NCBI GenBank assembly: GCA_023442465.1
Contig: JAEZZQ010000021.1
Span: 261,966-325,965 of the forward strand
From: Bacillota bacterium
GTDB taxonomy: Bacteria > Bacillota > Clostridia > Lachnospirales > Lachnospiraceae
Direction of reading: 5' to 3'
DNA length: 64,000 nucleotides
Of this stretch, positions 8,458-17,359 are shown in pieces (the stretch's first letter is position 1; each line of letters opens with the position of its first letter). The translations under genes and the position numbers were made by a program. Under the pieces are notes generated by a model that did no database searches, was not told the DNA's origin, and worked only from the letters and a program-made list of their open reading frames with translations.

Positions 8458-8494
8458 TAACTTGTTTTGAGATTTGAGAAAAGAGGAATAGAGA

Positions 8495-9001
8495 ATGCCT
8501 GAAACATTAGAATTTTTATCTATAAATACTTGGCAGACCATCATGGCTATGGGAAATTTATTGATTCTTTTTCTGATTGTCAAAAAGTTCTTGTTCAAAC
8601 CCGTAAATGACATCTTAAAAAAAAGAGCTGATGAGGTAGACAGAATCTACTCCGAAGCAGAAAATTTACGTACAGAGGCAAAAGAGAGCAAGGATTTGTA
8701 TGAGGAGAAGCTGAAGAAGGCAAAGACTGAAACTGACTTAATGATTAAATCTGCAACAGAGCGTGCTAATTATCGAGGAGAAGAAATCATAAAAGAAGCA
8801 ACTATTGAAGCAGAAAATCGTAAACGAAAAGCAGAATCTGATATCGCTCTCACGAAGAAGAAAGCCGTAAGCGAAATGAAGGACAATGTTATCGAAATGG
8901 TTATTGATTTGGCGCAGCAGGTGGTAGAAAAAGAAATAAATGCGGATATTCATGAAAACCTGATCGATTCTGCGATTGAAGAATTGGGTGAACGCGTATG
9001 A
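8495..9001 (+). CDS. atpF: F1Fo ATP synthase subunit b
   Basis: One N-terminal membrane helix (residues about 10-30) is followed by a long, highly charged helical stalk rich in Ala, Glu and Lys that dimerises and links Fo to the delta subunit. The length of 168 residues is typical. The stop overlaps the start of atpH by four bases. It forms the peripheral stalk that resists rotation. Confidence 0.95.
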   Translation: MPETLEFLSINTWQTIMAMGNLLILFLIVKKFLFKPVNDILKKRADEVDRIYSEAENLRTEAKESKDLYEEKLKKAKTETDLMIKSATERANYRGEEIIKEATIEAENRKRKAESDIALTKKKAVSEMKDNVIEMVIDLAQQVVEKEINADIHENLIDSAIEELGERV

Positions 9002-9549
9002 ATAAGGCAAAGGAATACGGATACGCATTATATGACCTGGCAGCAGAAGAAGGCCTTGAAGAAGAAATAGAAAAAGAATTCGCAGAAATTGCATTGATAT
9101 TTGAAAGTAACCATGATTTTATGAAACTTTTGTCCAATCCAAGGATTCCTACTTCTGAACGTATTCAGGTAATAGAAAAGGTATTCGGTAATAGAATACA
9201 ACCGTATCTTCTTTACTTATTAAAAATATTTACGGGAAGTAGAGATGTTTCGTTAATTCTACTTGCATTTAAGGAATATGAAAATAAGTATTATCAAGAA
9301 AAGAATATTTTACCTGTTACAGTAATCAGTGCAGTGGAATTAAATGAAAACCAAAGACAGCACATTATAGGTAAATTGGAAAAATTAATGAACCAAGCTG
9401 TCGTTTTACAAAATAAAGTTGACGAGACTTGTATTGGTGGTATTCTTTTGGAATATCGTGGACACATGATTGACGCAAGCGTAAGAAACAGATTCAATAA
9501 ATTGCAGTATGAAATAAAGAATACAGACTATTTACAAGCGGAGGTCTGA
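8998..9549 (+). CDS. atpH: F1Fo ATP synthase subunit delta
   Basis: The 183-residue stator subunit connects b to the top of F1. The N-terminal helical domain begins YGYALYDLAAEEGLEEEI, and the C-terminal part includes DETCIGGILLEYRGHMIDASVRNRF, the conserved OSCP/delta ending. It is translationally coupled to atpF by a four-base overlap and lies three bases before atpA. Confidence 0.95.
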   Translation: MNKAKEYGYALYDLAAEEGLEEEIEKEFAEIALIFESNHDFMKLLSNPRIPTSERIQVIEKVFGNRIQPYLLYLLKIFTGSRDVSLILLAFKEYENKYYQEKNILPVTVISAVELNENQRQHIIGKLEKLMNQAVVLQNKVDETCIGGILLEYRGHMIDASVRNRFNKLQYEIKNTDYLQAEV

Positions 9550-9552
9550 TTA

Positions 9553-11061
9553 ATGAATATCGAAGAAATTAGCAGTCTGATAAAGGCCCAAATAAAAAAT
9601 TATGAAAATAAAACGGAACAGTATGAAACGGGAACTATAATAACCGTAGGTGATGGTATCGCTAAGGCGTATGGCTTGGATAATTGCGTATCTAATGAGC
9701 TGATTGAATTTTCGAATGGGCTCTATGGGATGGCGCTCAATCTCGAAGAAAATTTTGTTTCAATCGTTCTTTTGGGAAATGACTCGGGAATAAAAGAGGG
9801 ATCCATAGTCAAACGTACGGGAACGGTCGTATCCGTACCTGTTGGTGAAGCTTTAATAGGTCGTGTTGTTAATGCACTCGGACAGCCTCTTGATGCGAAA
9901 GGGCCGATACAGGCGACTGAAACGAGACCAATTGAAGCACAGGCGCCGGGAATTATTGATAGAAAATCGGTTAACGTACCGCTTCAAACCGGTATTAAAG
10001 CCATTGATAGTATGATACCTATAGGGAGAGGTCAACGTGAGTTGATCATTGGTGACAGGCAAACAGGTAAAACTGTTATAGCAATTGATACCATTATTAA
10101 CCAGAAGGGTAAGAATGTTATCTGTATTTATGTTGCAATTGGCCAGAAAAATTCCACAGTTTCGCAAATAGAAGAAACATTAACACGCGCAGGAGCAATG
10201 GAATATACGATTATAGTCAGTTCAACGGCCAGTGATTTTGCCCCCTTACAATATATCGCCCCATATACAGGTTGTACTATGGGCGAGTATTTTATGGCAA
10301 AAGGAATGGATGTACTAATTATATATGATGATTTATCAAAGCATGCGGTGGCTTATAGAACCTTGTCATTATTAATAAGACGTCCGCCTGGAAGAGAAGC
10401 TTATCCTGGTGATGTTTTCTATTTGCACAGCAGGCTTTTAGAGCGTGCGGCATGTCTTACACCTGATTGCGGCGGGGGTTCACTTACTGCGTTACCTATT
10501 ATTGAAACGCAGGAAGGTGATGTATCTGCTTACATTCCGACTAATGTTATATCAATTACGGATGGACAGATTTTCCTTGAAAGTGAGCTTTTCAATGCGG
10601 GAATTATGCCGGCTGTAAATCCGGGAATATCTGTAAGCCGTGTAGGCGGTTCTGCTCAGATTAAAGCAATGAAGCAGGTATCGGGAACGCTTAAGCTATT
10701 ATATTCTCAGTATAGAGAACTTCAAAGTTTTGCACAGTTTGGATCGGATCTTGATAAAGATACGAAAGCACGACTTGCGCAAGGTGAAAGAATCGTTGAA
10801 GTATTGAAGCAAGACAGGAACTCGCCGAAAATGGTTGAATTACAGGTGGCCATTATTTATGCGGTAGTTAACAATTATTTAAACGCTGTGAAAATCAGCG
10901 ATATAAAAGAATATGAGAAAGAGCTGTTCTTTGAACTCACTTCTTATTATGATGATTTGCTTACTGCAATTCGCGCAGGTGAAAGCTTGGATGGCGCAAA
11001 TAAAGCAAGACTTGAAGAAGCATTGGAAAAGTTCACAGAGAAGTTTATAAATGCCCACTAA
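9553..11061 (+). CDS. atpA: F1Fo ATP synthase subunit alpha
   Basis: The non-catalytic nucleotide-binding subunit of F1, 502 residues. It has the N-terminal beta barrel, the P-loop GDRQTGKT (about residue 169) and the conserved [27 protein letters not shown] block (written [10 protein letters not shown] here), which includes the arginine finger region [11 protein letters not shown]. No truncation or missing key residue is seen. The start ATG has an AGGT-type site just downstream of the atpH stop. Confidence 0.97.
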   Translation: [502 protein letters not shown]

Positions 11062-11086
11062 TCTAAAATGAAGGGAGGCTGGCGCA

Positions 11087-11941
11087 ATGGCTGAGTCTTC
11101 AAAGAAAGATTTAAATTTAAGAATCAAAAGTATTAAAAGTACAAAGCAGATAACAAAAGCTATGGAATTAGTCGCCACTTCAAAATTGACAAGGGCGAAA
11201 GAGCGCATAGAGAAAAGCCGTATTTTTCATTCCGTGGCCTATTCTGCGATGTGTGATATCATCTCCAGAAATTTGGATACTAATTCCGAGTATTTAACTA
11301 CACGGACAGTTAAAAAAAGCTGCTTTGTTATTATTGCCGGAGACAGGGGGCTTGCCGGAGGATACAATAGCAATGTATTCCGTTTTGCACAGGAGCAGAT
11401 TGGTAATAAAACAGTAAATATCCTTCCGATAGGAAAACGTACTACAGAATACTACAATTTCCTGGGCCATGATATAGTGACGGAAGAATTTTCACGTATA
11501 GAAAATATTAATGTTGGAAGTTGCCATGAAATCGGCAATTTACTTACGGAATGCTATTTAAGACAAGAATTTGATGAACTTTATGTTATATATACGAACT
11601 TTTATTCTACTCTGAGCCAAGAACCGGCAATCATGAAACTGCTTCCTCTTGATAATGACATCTGTAGGGATGAGATACCCTCAAAAAAGGAATTTATTCT
11701 GTTTGAACCGAGCAGTAACGCAGTTTTTAATGCAATTGTTCCCAGTTATGTCGCTGGTATGTTGTGGGGAGCTGTGTGTGAAAGTATGGCAAGTGAATTC
11801 GGGGCACGCCGTACAGCAATGGAATCGGCTACAAAGAATGCGGAGGATATGCTTGAAGATTTAAGCCGTAAATATAATAGAGCCCGTCAAAGCTCAATTA
11901 CTCAGGAATTGACAGAAATTGTTGCAGGAAGTGGATTGTAA
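11087..11941 (+). CDS. atpG: F1Fo ATP synthase subunit gamma
   Basis: The central rotating shaft, 284 residues. The N-terminal coiled-coil helix contains RIKSIKSTKQITKAMELVA, the Rossmann-like middle has VIIAGDRGLAGGYNSN, and the C-terminal coiled-coil ends ARQSSITQELTEIVAG, all standard for the family. It is preceded by a clear GGGAGG site and followed 28 bp later by atpD. Confidence 0.97.
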   Translation: MAESSKKDLNLRIKSIKSTKQITKAMELVATSKLTRAKERIEKSRIFHSVAYSAMCDIISRNLDTNSEYLTTRTVKKSCFVIIAGDRGLAGGYNSNVFRFAQEQIGNKTVNILPIGKRTTEYYNFLGHDIVTEEFSRIENINVGSCHEIGNLLTECYLRQEFDELYVIYTNFYSTLSQEPAIMKLLPLDNDICRDEIPSKKEFILFEPSSNAVFNAIVPSYVAGMLWGAVCESMASEFGARRTAMESATKNAEDMLEDLSRKYNRARQSSITQELTEIVAGSGL

Positions 11942-11969
11942 TTGCGGTTAATGGAAAGGAATGTAAAAT

Positions 11970-13361
11970 ATGGATAAGAACATAGGTATCGTTACACAGG
12001 TTATCGGTCCTGTATTAGATATAAAATTTGATGACGGTTACCTTCCCGATCTTTTGAATGCCATTGAAATTAAATACAATGAGAAAAAGATTGTTTTAGA
12101 AGTGGCACAGCATATAGGGGATAATGTGGTAAGATGTATCGCTATGAGCAGTACGGATGGATTGCCGAGAGGAATTGAAGCAATTGATACAGGGGAGCCT
12201 ATCAGTGTGCCCGTAGGCAGAGAAACATTAGGCAGGATATTTAATTTGCTTGGAGAGGCGGTAGATAACGAACCAAATCCGGAAAGTGAAGAACGTTGGC
12301 CTATTCACAGACCGGCGCCTGCTTATGAGGAACAGGAATCAACTACAGAAATTTTTGAAACAGGAATTAAAGTGGTTGACCTTATATGTCCATACGCTAA
12401 GGGTGGAAAAATAGGACTATTCGGTGGAGCAGGTGTTGGTAAGACCGTTTTAATTATGGAGCTTATTAACAACATTGCCAAGGAACACGGCGGACTTTCT
12501 GTATTTGCAGGAGTAGGTGAGAGAACACGTGAAGGCAATGATTTATATAATGAAATGAAGGAATCCGGTGTTTTGAATAAGACAGCACTAGTCTATGGCC
12601 AGATGAATGAGCCGCCAGGTGCACGTATGCGAGTTGCGTTATCAGGACTTACCATGGCGGAATATTTTCGTGATCACGAAGGTCAGGATGTACTGCTATT
12701 TATTGACAATATTTTCCGGTTCACACAAGCAGGCAGCGAGGTATCTGCGCTGCTGGGACGTATGCCGTCTGCAGTAGGATACCAGCCTACACTTGCAACG
12801 GAAATGGGGGCATTGCAGGAGAGGATTACCTCCACGAAACGTGGATCGATCACATCTGTACAGGCGGTATATGTTCCGGCAGATGATCTTACGGATCCGG
12901 CCCCGGCTACAACTTTTGCTCATCTCGATGCAACAACGGTATTAAGCAGAAATATTTCTTCATTGGGGATATATCCGGCAGTTGATCCTCTTGATTCCAC
13001 AAGCCGTATTCTTAGTCCCGATGTTGTTGGAAAAGAACACTATGAAACAGCACGTAAAGTTCAAAGTATTCTGCAAAGATATAAGGAACTGCAGGATATC
13101 ATAGCAATCATGGGTATGGATGAGCTGAGTGAAGCAGATAAGTTAATCGTTTCCAGAGCGAGAAAGGTACAGCGTTTCTTAAGTCAGCCTTTTTCTGTTG
13201 CTGAACAGTTTACAGGTATGCAAGGAAAATATGTACCGCTCAAAGAAACAATTCGTGGTTTTAAAGAAATTATTGAAGGAAAACATGATAACCTACCCGA
13301 ATCAGCTTTCTTATTTGTAGGTTCGATCGAAGAAGCGGTTGAAAAAGCAAGAAAGGAATAA
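11970..13361 (+). CDS. atpD: F1Fo ATP synthase subunit beta
   Basis: The catalytic subunit of F1, 463 residues. The P-loop GGAGVGKT (about residue 151), the catalytic-Glu segment GERTREGND and the Walker B/DELSEED region (LLFIDNIFRFTQAGSEVSALLGR; later GMDELSEADK) are all intact. It makes or hydrolyses ATP as the gamma shaft rotates. Epsilon follows three bases after the stop. Confidence 0.97.
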   Translation: MDKNIGIVTQVIGPVLDIKFDDGYLPDLLNAIEIKYNEKKIVLEVAQHIGDNVVRCIAMSSTDGLPRGIEAIDTGEPISVPVGRETLGRIFNLLGEAVDNEPNPESEERWPIHRPAPAYEEQESTTEIFETGIKVVDLICPYAKGGKIGLFGGAGVGKTVLIMELINNIAKEHGGLSVFAGVGERTREGNDLYNEMKESGVLNKTALVYGQMNEPPGARMRVALSGLTMAEYFRDHEGQDVLLFIDNIFRFTQAGSEVSALLGRMPSAVGYQPTLATEMGALQERITSTKRGSITSVQAVYVPADDLTDPAPATTFAHLDATTVLSRNISSLGIYPAVDPLDSTSRILSPDVVGKEHYETARKVQSILQRYKELQDIIAIMGMDELSEADKLIVSRARKVQRFLSQPFSVAEQFTGMQGKYVPLKETIRGFKEIIEGKHDNLPESAFLFVGSIEEAVEKARKE

Positions 13362-13364
13362 GCC

Positions 13365-13775
13365 ATGAACAGTATTCATCTTCAAATCGTATCTTTGGAT
13401 GGAATGTTTTTTGATGGCAATGCCAAGCAGGTTTCTCTGCGTACCATAGACGGAGATATATCAATACGTGCAGATCATATTCCATTTGTAACAGCAATCG
13501 GAGCAGGTGAATGCCGAGTTTATGTAGAAAGTTTGGATAAACCTCGCCGGGCAGCGAGCATAGGCGGATTTTTGAGTGTTTCTAAGGATTTGGTCCTCCT
13601 GGCTGCTACAACCTTTGAATGGGCTGAGGACATTGATTATGATCGTGCAAACAAAGCGAAGTCCAGAGCGGAAAGTATTATTTTATCCAGCAAGGATGAT
13701 GATCATAGTTTGCAGCTGGCTAAGATCAAGCTAGTCCGTGCTAACGCAAGATTGCAAGTAGTAAAAAATAAATAA
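13365..13775 (+). CDS. atpC: F1Fo ATP synthase subunit epsilon
   Basis: This 136-residue protein has the N-terminal beta sandwich (IHLQIVSLDGMFFDG...VSLRTIDGDISI..HIPFVTAIGAGE) and a short C-terminal helical hairpin. It couples gamma to the c ring and can inhibit ATP hydrolysis. It is the last gene of the atp operon and is followed by two hairpins. Confidence 0.95.
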   Translation: MNSIHLQIVSLDGMFFDGNAKQVSLRTIDGDISIRADHIPFVTAIGAGECRVYVESLDKPRRAASIGGFLSVSKDLVLLAATTFEWAEDIDYDRANKAKSRAESIILSSKDDDHSLQLAKIKLVRANARLQVVKNK

Positions 13776-13806
13776 GTGATATTATAGAAGGTTATTAAGG
13801 GAAAAT

Positions 13807-13931
13807 ATTCTGGTGTATTCCAGAATGTTTGATTGGTTTAAGATAAAATACATTTAAAATATAAGGGGTTCCCTCTGGTTGAGTTTTAATGTGGTAACTT
13901 AATTCTGCCAAATAAGGAACTCTTTTTTTTA
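13807..13931 (+). terminator. Terminators of the atp operon
   Basis: Two inverted repeats follow atpC. The first is ATTCTGG-TGTATT-CCAGAAT, with a weak T tract. The second has the outer stem GGGGTTCC/GGAACTC (with G-U pairs) around a large loop and ends in nine T at about 13922-13930. The second is the stronger candidate. Confidence 0.65.
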
Positions 13932-14069
13932 TTAGTTGGGGTTTATTTTTTAGGTGAAAGCAGTGAGAAGATGGAAATACAGTAACCATGTTATGCAGAG
14001 TACCGTTGGATGAATTAGGATGAATAATTCCGGGTTAATAATTTATAAATTTTAATAAGGAGACTGACC

Positions 14070-14771
14070 ATGGATAAAATGAAAAAAATACCCTCAATAC
14101 ACTGCTATGAAGATTTTGTTTCAGCCCTGCGCATTGCAGGAATGAGTGTGGGCGGAGAAAATGACGAAGGAATTTTTTCTCTATGCAGTCTGTTCGGAGA
14201 GGAAATCGAGTGGCATACGGAAAAGCCGGATACTGACCCATGGGAGTGGAGAATCCGGGTATTGGATGAATTCGACGATATTGCATACGGAAAGCTGTTT
14301 TTTAAAAAGAGCGGATACCTTACGAAGGAATGGTATCCTTACTTCTATGCGGCGAGGAGGAAGGGAAGGAGCTTTGAGGAAATCTACGGAGAAGGAAAAA
14401 TAAGCGCCTACGCAAAAAAGATATATAAAATTGTTTCCGACAGGGGTGCGATTCCTCTGCATGCCATTAAAAAAATAGGTGAAGTGAAAAAAGAGGACAA
14501 GTCCAAGTTTGACCGTGCTATTACGGAGCTGCAAATGGGAATGTTCATCACGGTATGCGGCAGGGCGAAGAAAATATCTTTCGAAGGACAGGAATATGGA
14601 TGGTCATCTACCGTGTTTTGCACCACTGAGGAATATTTTGACGAAGAAATTACGAGGAAAGCGGCTCTTCTTACTCCCAGGAATGCTTACGGCGAAATAG
14701 AAAGCCATCTATACACGTTGAATCCCAATATAGAAGAAAAGAAGATAGAAAAATTTATTTATGGCATATAA
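14070..14771 (+). CDS. Conserved hypothetical protein, possibly AlkZ-related
   Basis: A 233-residue soluble protein rich in aromatic and charged residues, with no membrane segment. The N-terminal part (EEIEWHTEKPDTDPWEWRIRVLDEFDDIAYGKLFFKKSGYLT) and the middle helix-rich part (LHAIKKIGEVKKEDKSKFDRAITELQMGMFITVCG) recall small Lachnospiraceae proteins labelled AlkZ-related, in which a winged-helix-like segment resembles part of the crosslink glycosylase AlkZ. The catalytic QxQ or QxD motif of AlkZ is not evident. I infer at most a DNA- or metabolism-linked role. AAGGAG precedes the ATG at 7 nt. Confidence 0.65.
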   Translation: MDKMKKIPSIHCYEDFVSALRIAGMSVGGENDEGIFSLCSLFGEEIEWHTEKPDTDPWEWRIRVLDEFDDIAYGKLFFKKSGYLTKEWYPYFYAARRKGRSFEEIYGEGKISAYAKKIYKIVSDRGAIPLHAIKKIGEVKKEDKSKFDRAITELQMGMFITVCGRAKKISFEGQEYGWSSTVFCTTEEYFDEEITRKAALLTPRNAYGEIESHLYTLNPNIEEKKIEKFIYGI

Positions 14772-14813
14772 ATCATGTATTTGACTAATCATATATTTAT
14801 TTAATGATACGTT

Positions 14814-14854
14814 TATCCAATCGGATATTTATCTAATCGGATATTGATCCGATT
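14814..14854. repeat. Two 16-bp direct repeats ending in a palindrome
   Basis: TATCCAATCGGATATT is followed directly by TATCTAATCGGATATT and then GATCCGATT. The second unit therefore forms the perfect hairpin AATCGGAT-ATTG-ATCCGATT. It lies 35-70 bp upstream of the DUF3783 gene and could be an operator or a weak terminator; there is no T tract. Confidence 0.5.
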
Positions 14855-14886
14855 AATAATACATAAGGTATCAGGAGGCGAGTGCA

Positions 14887-15279
14887 ATGAAAGCAGTGGT
14901 TTTATTATATAATTTTCAGGATAAGCTTTATAAGGAGCAGGTAAAAAGAATATTACTTGTGCAGCATCTTTCAATAAAAGAGATTCCGAAGGAGGAATAT
15001 CTTAATCCTATCGGTTATTATGCGGGAGACGAAGAAGCGAAAGCCTTAGAAGAGAGGTACGAGGGGAAGGAACTGGACAGCGAGATGATGGTGTTTGCCG
15101 GGCTGTCAGGAGAGCAGATTGACAAGGTGTTAGCCGGTTTTCGCAAAAATAAGGTGCAGCGGGTAAACTGCAAAGCGGTGCTTACGCCAACAAACCGTTT
15201 TTGGAACGCCTTACAGCTTTTTGAAGAACTGAAAAGAGAGCATGAGGCTATGCAGAAAAATAAAATTTCCGAAAAATAG
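14887..15279 (+). CDS. DUF3783 domain-containing protein
   Basis: A 130-residue protein of unknown function. The N-terminal half (MKAVVLLYNFQDKLYKEQVKRILL...IKEIPKEEY) and the central MVFAGLSGEQIDKVLAGFRKNKVQRVNCKAVLTPTNRFWNALQLFEELKREHEAM match the small Firmicutes family DUF3783. The fold looks alpha/beta and cytosolic. It has an AGGAGG site and follows the direct repeats described at 14814. Confidence 0.8.
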   Translation: MKAVVLLYNFQDKLYKEQVKRILLVQHLSIKEIPKEEYLNPIGYYAGDEEAKALEERYEGKELDSEMMVFAGLSGEQIDKVLAGFRKNKVQRVNCKAVLTPTNRFWNALQLFEELKREHEAMQKNKISEK

Positions 15280-15409
15280 CATCCATGGAAGAAAGAGGAT
15301 GATTGATAAAGCCTTTGTTTTCAAATACTAACCATGAGTGTTTTTTACTCATTATGAACGGACGGTTCATGGAAAAAAGCATCAGAAAGTATTTGAAAGG
15401 GGCGAAATT

Positions 15410-15631
15410 ATGGATAATCAACAGCTTCCCATAGGCTTCGGACTATCTCTTGCCATGAATCAGAGTGCAATGGACAGATTTGCTAAAATGACCGAGGCAG
15501 AAAAGGAACAGGCAATTGCAAAAAGCAGGAAGGTAAAATCAAAAAGAGAAATGGATCGTATCGTCAATTCCCTTGCGGAGGATGACGATGCAGCGCTGAG
15601 AAATCTTTTTGACGGACCGGGCATCTTATAA
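15410..15631 (+). CDS. Small conserved hypothetical protein
   Basis: This 73-residue soluble protein starts MDNQQLPIGFGLSLAMNQSAMDRF, has a KSKREMDRIVNSLAEDDD segment, and closes in an acidic/hydrophobic tail. Similar tiny proteins occur in Lachnospiraceae without a known function. The ATG at 15410 follows GAAAGGGG at good spacing; the frame is open upstream to 15338, but that part lies in a hairpin region and is unlikely to be translated. A strong terminator follows. Confidence 0.7.
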   Translation: MDNQQLPIGFGLSLAMNQSAMDRFAKMTEAEKEQAIAKSRKVKSKREMDRIVNSLAEDDDAALRNLFDGPGIL

Positions 15632-15638
15632 GAAATGG

Positions 15639-15678
15639 AAAGGTTCTGGCATGTGAACAAATGTGCCGGAACCTTTTT
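15639..15678 (+). terminator. Rho-independent terminator
   Basis: The arms AAAGGTTCTGGCA and TGCCGGAACCTTT pair over 13 bp with one G-U, and the right arm ends in a T run. It terminates the small-protein transcript and insulates the PhoH gene. Confidence 0.85.
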
Positions 15679-15839
15679 CGTATGCCGGTCTGTTTTAGTG
15701 CTAGAGAAAATGGCAGTCAGTTAAATAATACCGGTAACTTGACATATATTTTACATAAAAAAGATAGATATAAATAGGAATATGAGTGAAACTAAAAGAG
15801 TAGTTTGAAAATTGAAAACTGAAAAGGAGAGCTGCCCAT

Positions 15840-17210
15840 ATGACAAAAACTTATCTTATCGATACAAATGTTTTAATTCAGGCACCCTATGCCCTGGAAT
15901 GCTTTGAAGACAATCATTTGGTAATTCCTCTCGTTGTATTGGAAGAATTAGATGGTTTAAAAAAGGCCGAGGGAGAAAAAGGAGCTAATGCGAGAGAAGC
16001 TATACGATATTTAGAGAGACTTTGTATCGAAGGAGATTTGTTAAAAGGAGTAAATTTAAAAAGCGGCGGAACGCTGCGTATTGAAACTAACTGTATAGAT
16101 GTATCACTTCCTGAAACTTTACCGGAAAATAAGATGGATAATCGTATTCTAAAAGTATGCAAGGGGCTGCAGGAGCATTCGGAACAGGTTATTTTGGTAA
16201 CCAAAGATATTTTACTTCGGATGAAAGCACAGATAATCGGCATAAAAGCAGAAGATTTTACTACAGAGCAGGTACCCGGAGAAGAAGCAACATATCTTGG
16301 ACGCAGGGAAGTATTTGTACCGGAAGAAATATTTAAAGATTTTAAGAAAAAGGGAATTTTCCCATCAGAAATATATCAGGCAGACGAAAAAGGAAATAAA
16401 CAATCTGTCAAGTTGATCGTAAATGAATTTATAACGTTACGTGCAGACCAATCGAATAATAAAACACAGCTTGGAAGATATGATGGGGAAAAAATCATTC
16501 CTCTTGCCTATAGGAAATGCAAACCCTATGGCATAACGCCTAGAAATTCCGGACAATACTTTTTGCAAGAGGCATTAATGGAAGATGCGGATAAAGTTCC
16601 TCTTGTTATAGTAAAAGGAATGGCAGGGACATCAAAGACCTTTTATTCTTTGGCAGTAGGATTAGAAAAACTTCTGAATTCTTCACAGATTGACTATCGA
16701 AAAATCCTGGTGACCAGACCTAATGCTCAATTTGATGCAGATATAGGCTTTTTGCCGGGCAATGAACAAGAAAAGATATCTCCTCTTTTGAGACCGATCA
16801 TAGATAACTTGGAACAATTGCTTGATTCAAATGAGGAAGAACGATATAAGAATGAAAAAGAACTGAAAGGAAAAATCGAGGAAATTTTTGACAGGGGTAT
16901 TATTGTGACAGAAGCTATGAATTTTATAAGAGGGCGGTCCTTTGTAAATACATATTTAATTATAGATGAGGCTCAAAATATGACACCAAAACAGATAACG
17001 GGTATTATAACCAGGGCCGGAAAGGGAACAAAAGTAATTTTACTGGGAGATCCAAACCAAATCGATACCGCTTTTTTAGATGAGAGAACAAATGGGTTAA
17101 GCTATGCTGCCGAGAAAATGAAAGGCAGTAAACTTTGTTATCAGATTACCCTTTTACCTAGTGAGTGTGAAAGATCAGAGCTGGCTTTTGAGGCAATAAA
17201 AAGAATGTAA
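15840..17210 (+). CDS. PIN-domain/PhoH-family ATPase (YlaK-like)
   Basis: A 456-residue fusion of an N-terminal PIN-type nuclease domain (YLIDTNVLIQAP with the first catalytic Asp, later LEELDGLKK and acidic residues to about 130) and a C-terminal PhoH P-loop ATPase. PIN-PhoH proteins act as ATP-dependent RNA helicase/nucleases. The P-loop reads GMAGTSKT at about 260-267, with Ser where most P-loops have Gly before Lys. Walker B is LIIDEAQN at about 372. The stop is followed by a hairpin shared with the convergent protease gene. GGAGAG precedes the ATG. Confidence 0.9.
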   Translation: MTKTYLIDTNVLIQAPYALECFEDNHLVIPLVVLEELDGLKKAEGEKGANAREAIRYLERLCIEGDLLKGVNLKSGGTLRIETNCIDVSLPETLPENKMDNRILKVCKGLQEHSEQVILVTKDILLRMKAQIIGIKAEDFTTEQVPGEEATYLGRREVFVPEEIFKDFKKKGIFPSEIYQADEKGNKQSVKLIVNEFITLRADQSNNKTQLGRYDGEKIIPLAYRKCKPYGITPRNSGQYFLQEALMEDADKVPLVIVKGMAGTSKTFYSLAVGLEKLLNSSQIDYRKILVTRPNAQFDADIGFLPGNEQEKISPLLRPIIDNLEQLLDSNEEERYKNEKELKGKIEEIFDRGIIVTEAMNFIRGRSFVNTYLIIDEAQNMTPKQITGIITRAGKGTKVILLGDPNQIDTAFLDERTNGLSYAAEKMKGSKLCYQITLLPSECERSELAFEAIKRM

Positions 17211-17279
17211 GTGATATGCGCATTGCTGGCAATCAGCCAAATTACACTGCTTGTTTTGCTGTCTGCTGTGTCAGCTTCA

Positions 17280-17327
17280 CTCCTCGCAGCTATCGCTTTG
17301 CAAAGCAGCAAAGCGATAGCGCAGGAG
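17280..17327. terminator. Long hairpin between convergent genes
   Basis: GCTATCGCTTTG and CAAAGCGATAGC pair perfectly over 12 bp around an 8-nt loop. The outer CTCCT/AGGAG arms extend it to about 19 bp with small bulges. There is no T run, so it may be a weak bidirectional terminator or a remnant repeat. The small frame across it (17216-17413) does not look like a gene. Confidence 0.45.
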
Positions 17328-17359
17328 CGGGCAAAAGCCTTGGAAATTTTCGAACCAAA

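Noticed and set aside
7016..13775. V-type or N-type ATPase
   Set aside because: Gene order and all nine subunits are those of a normal bacterial F-type operon; no atpQ/atpR or V-type subunits.
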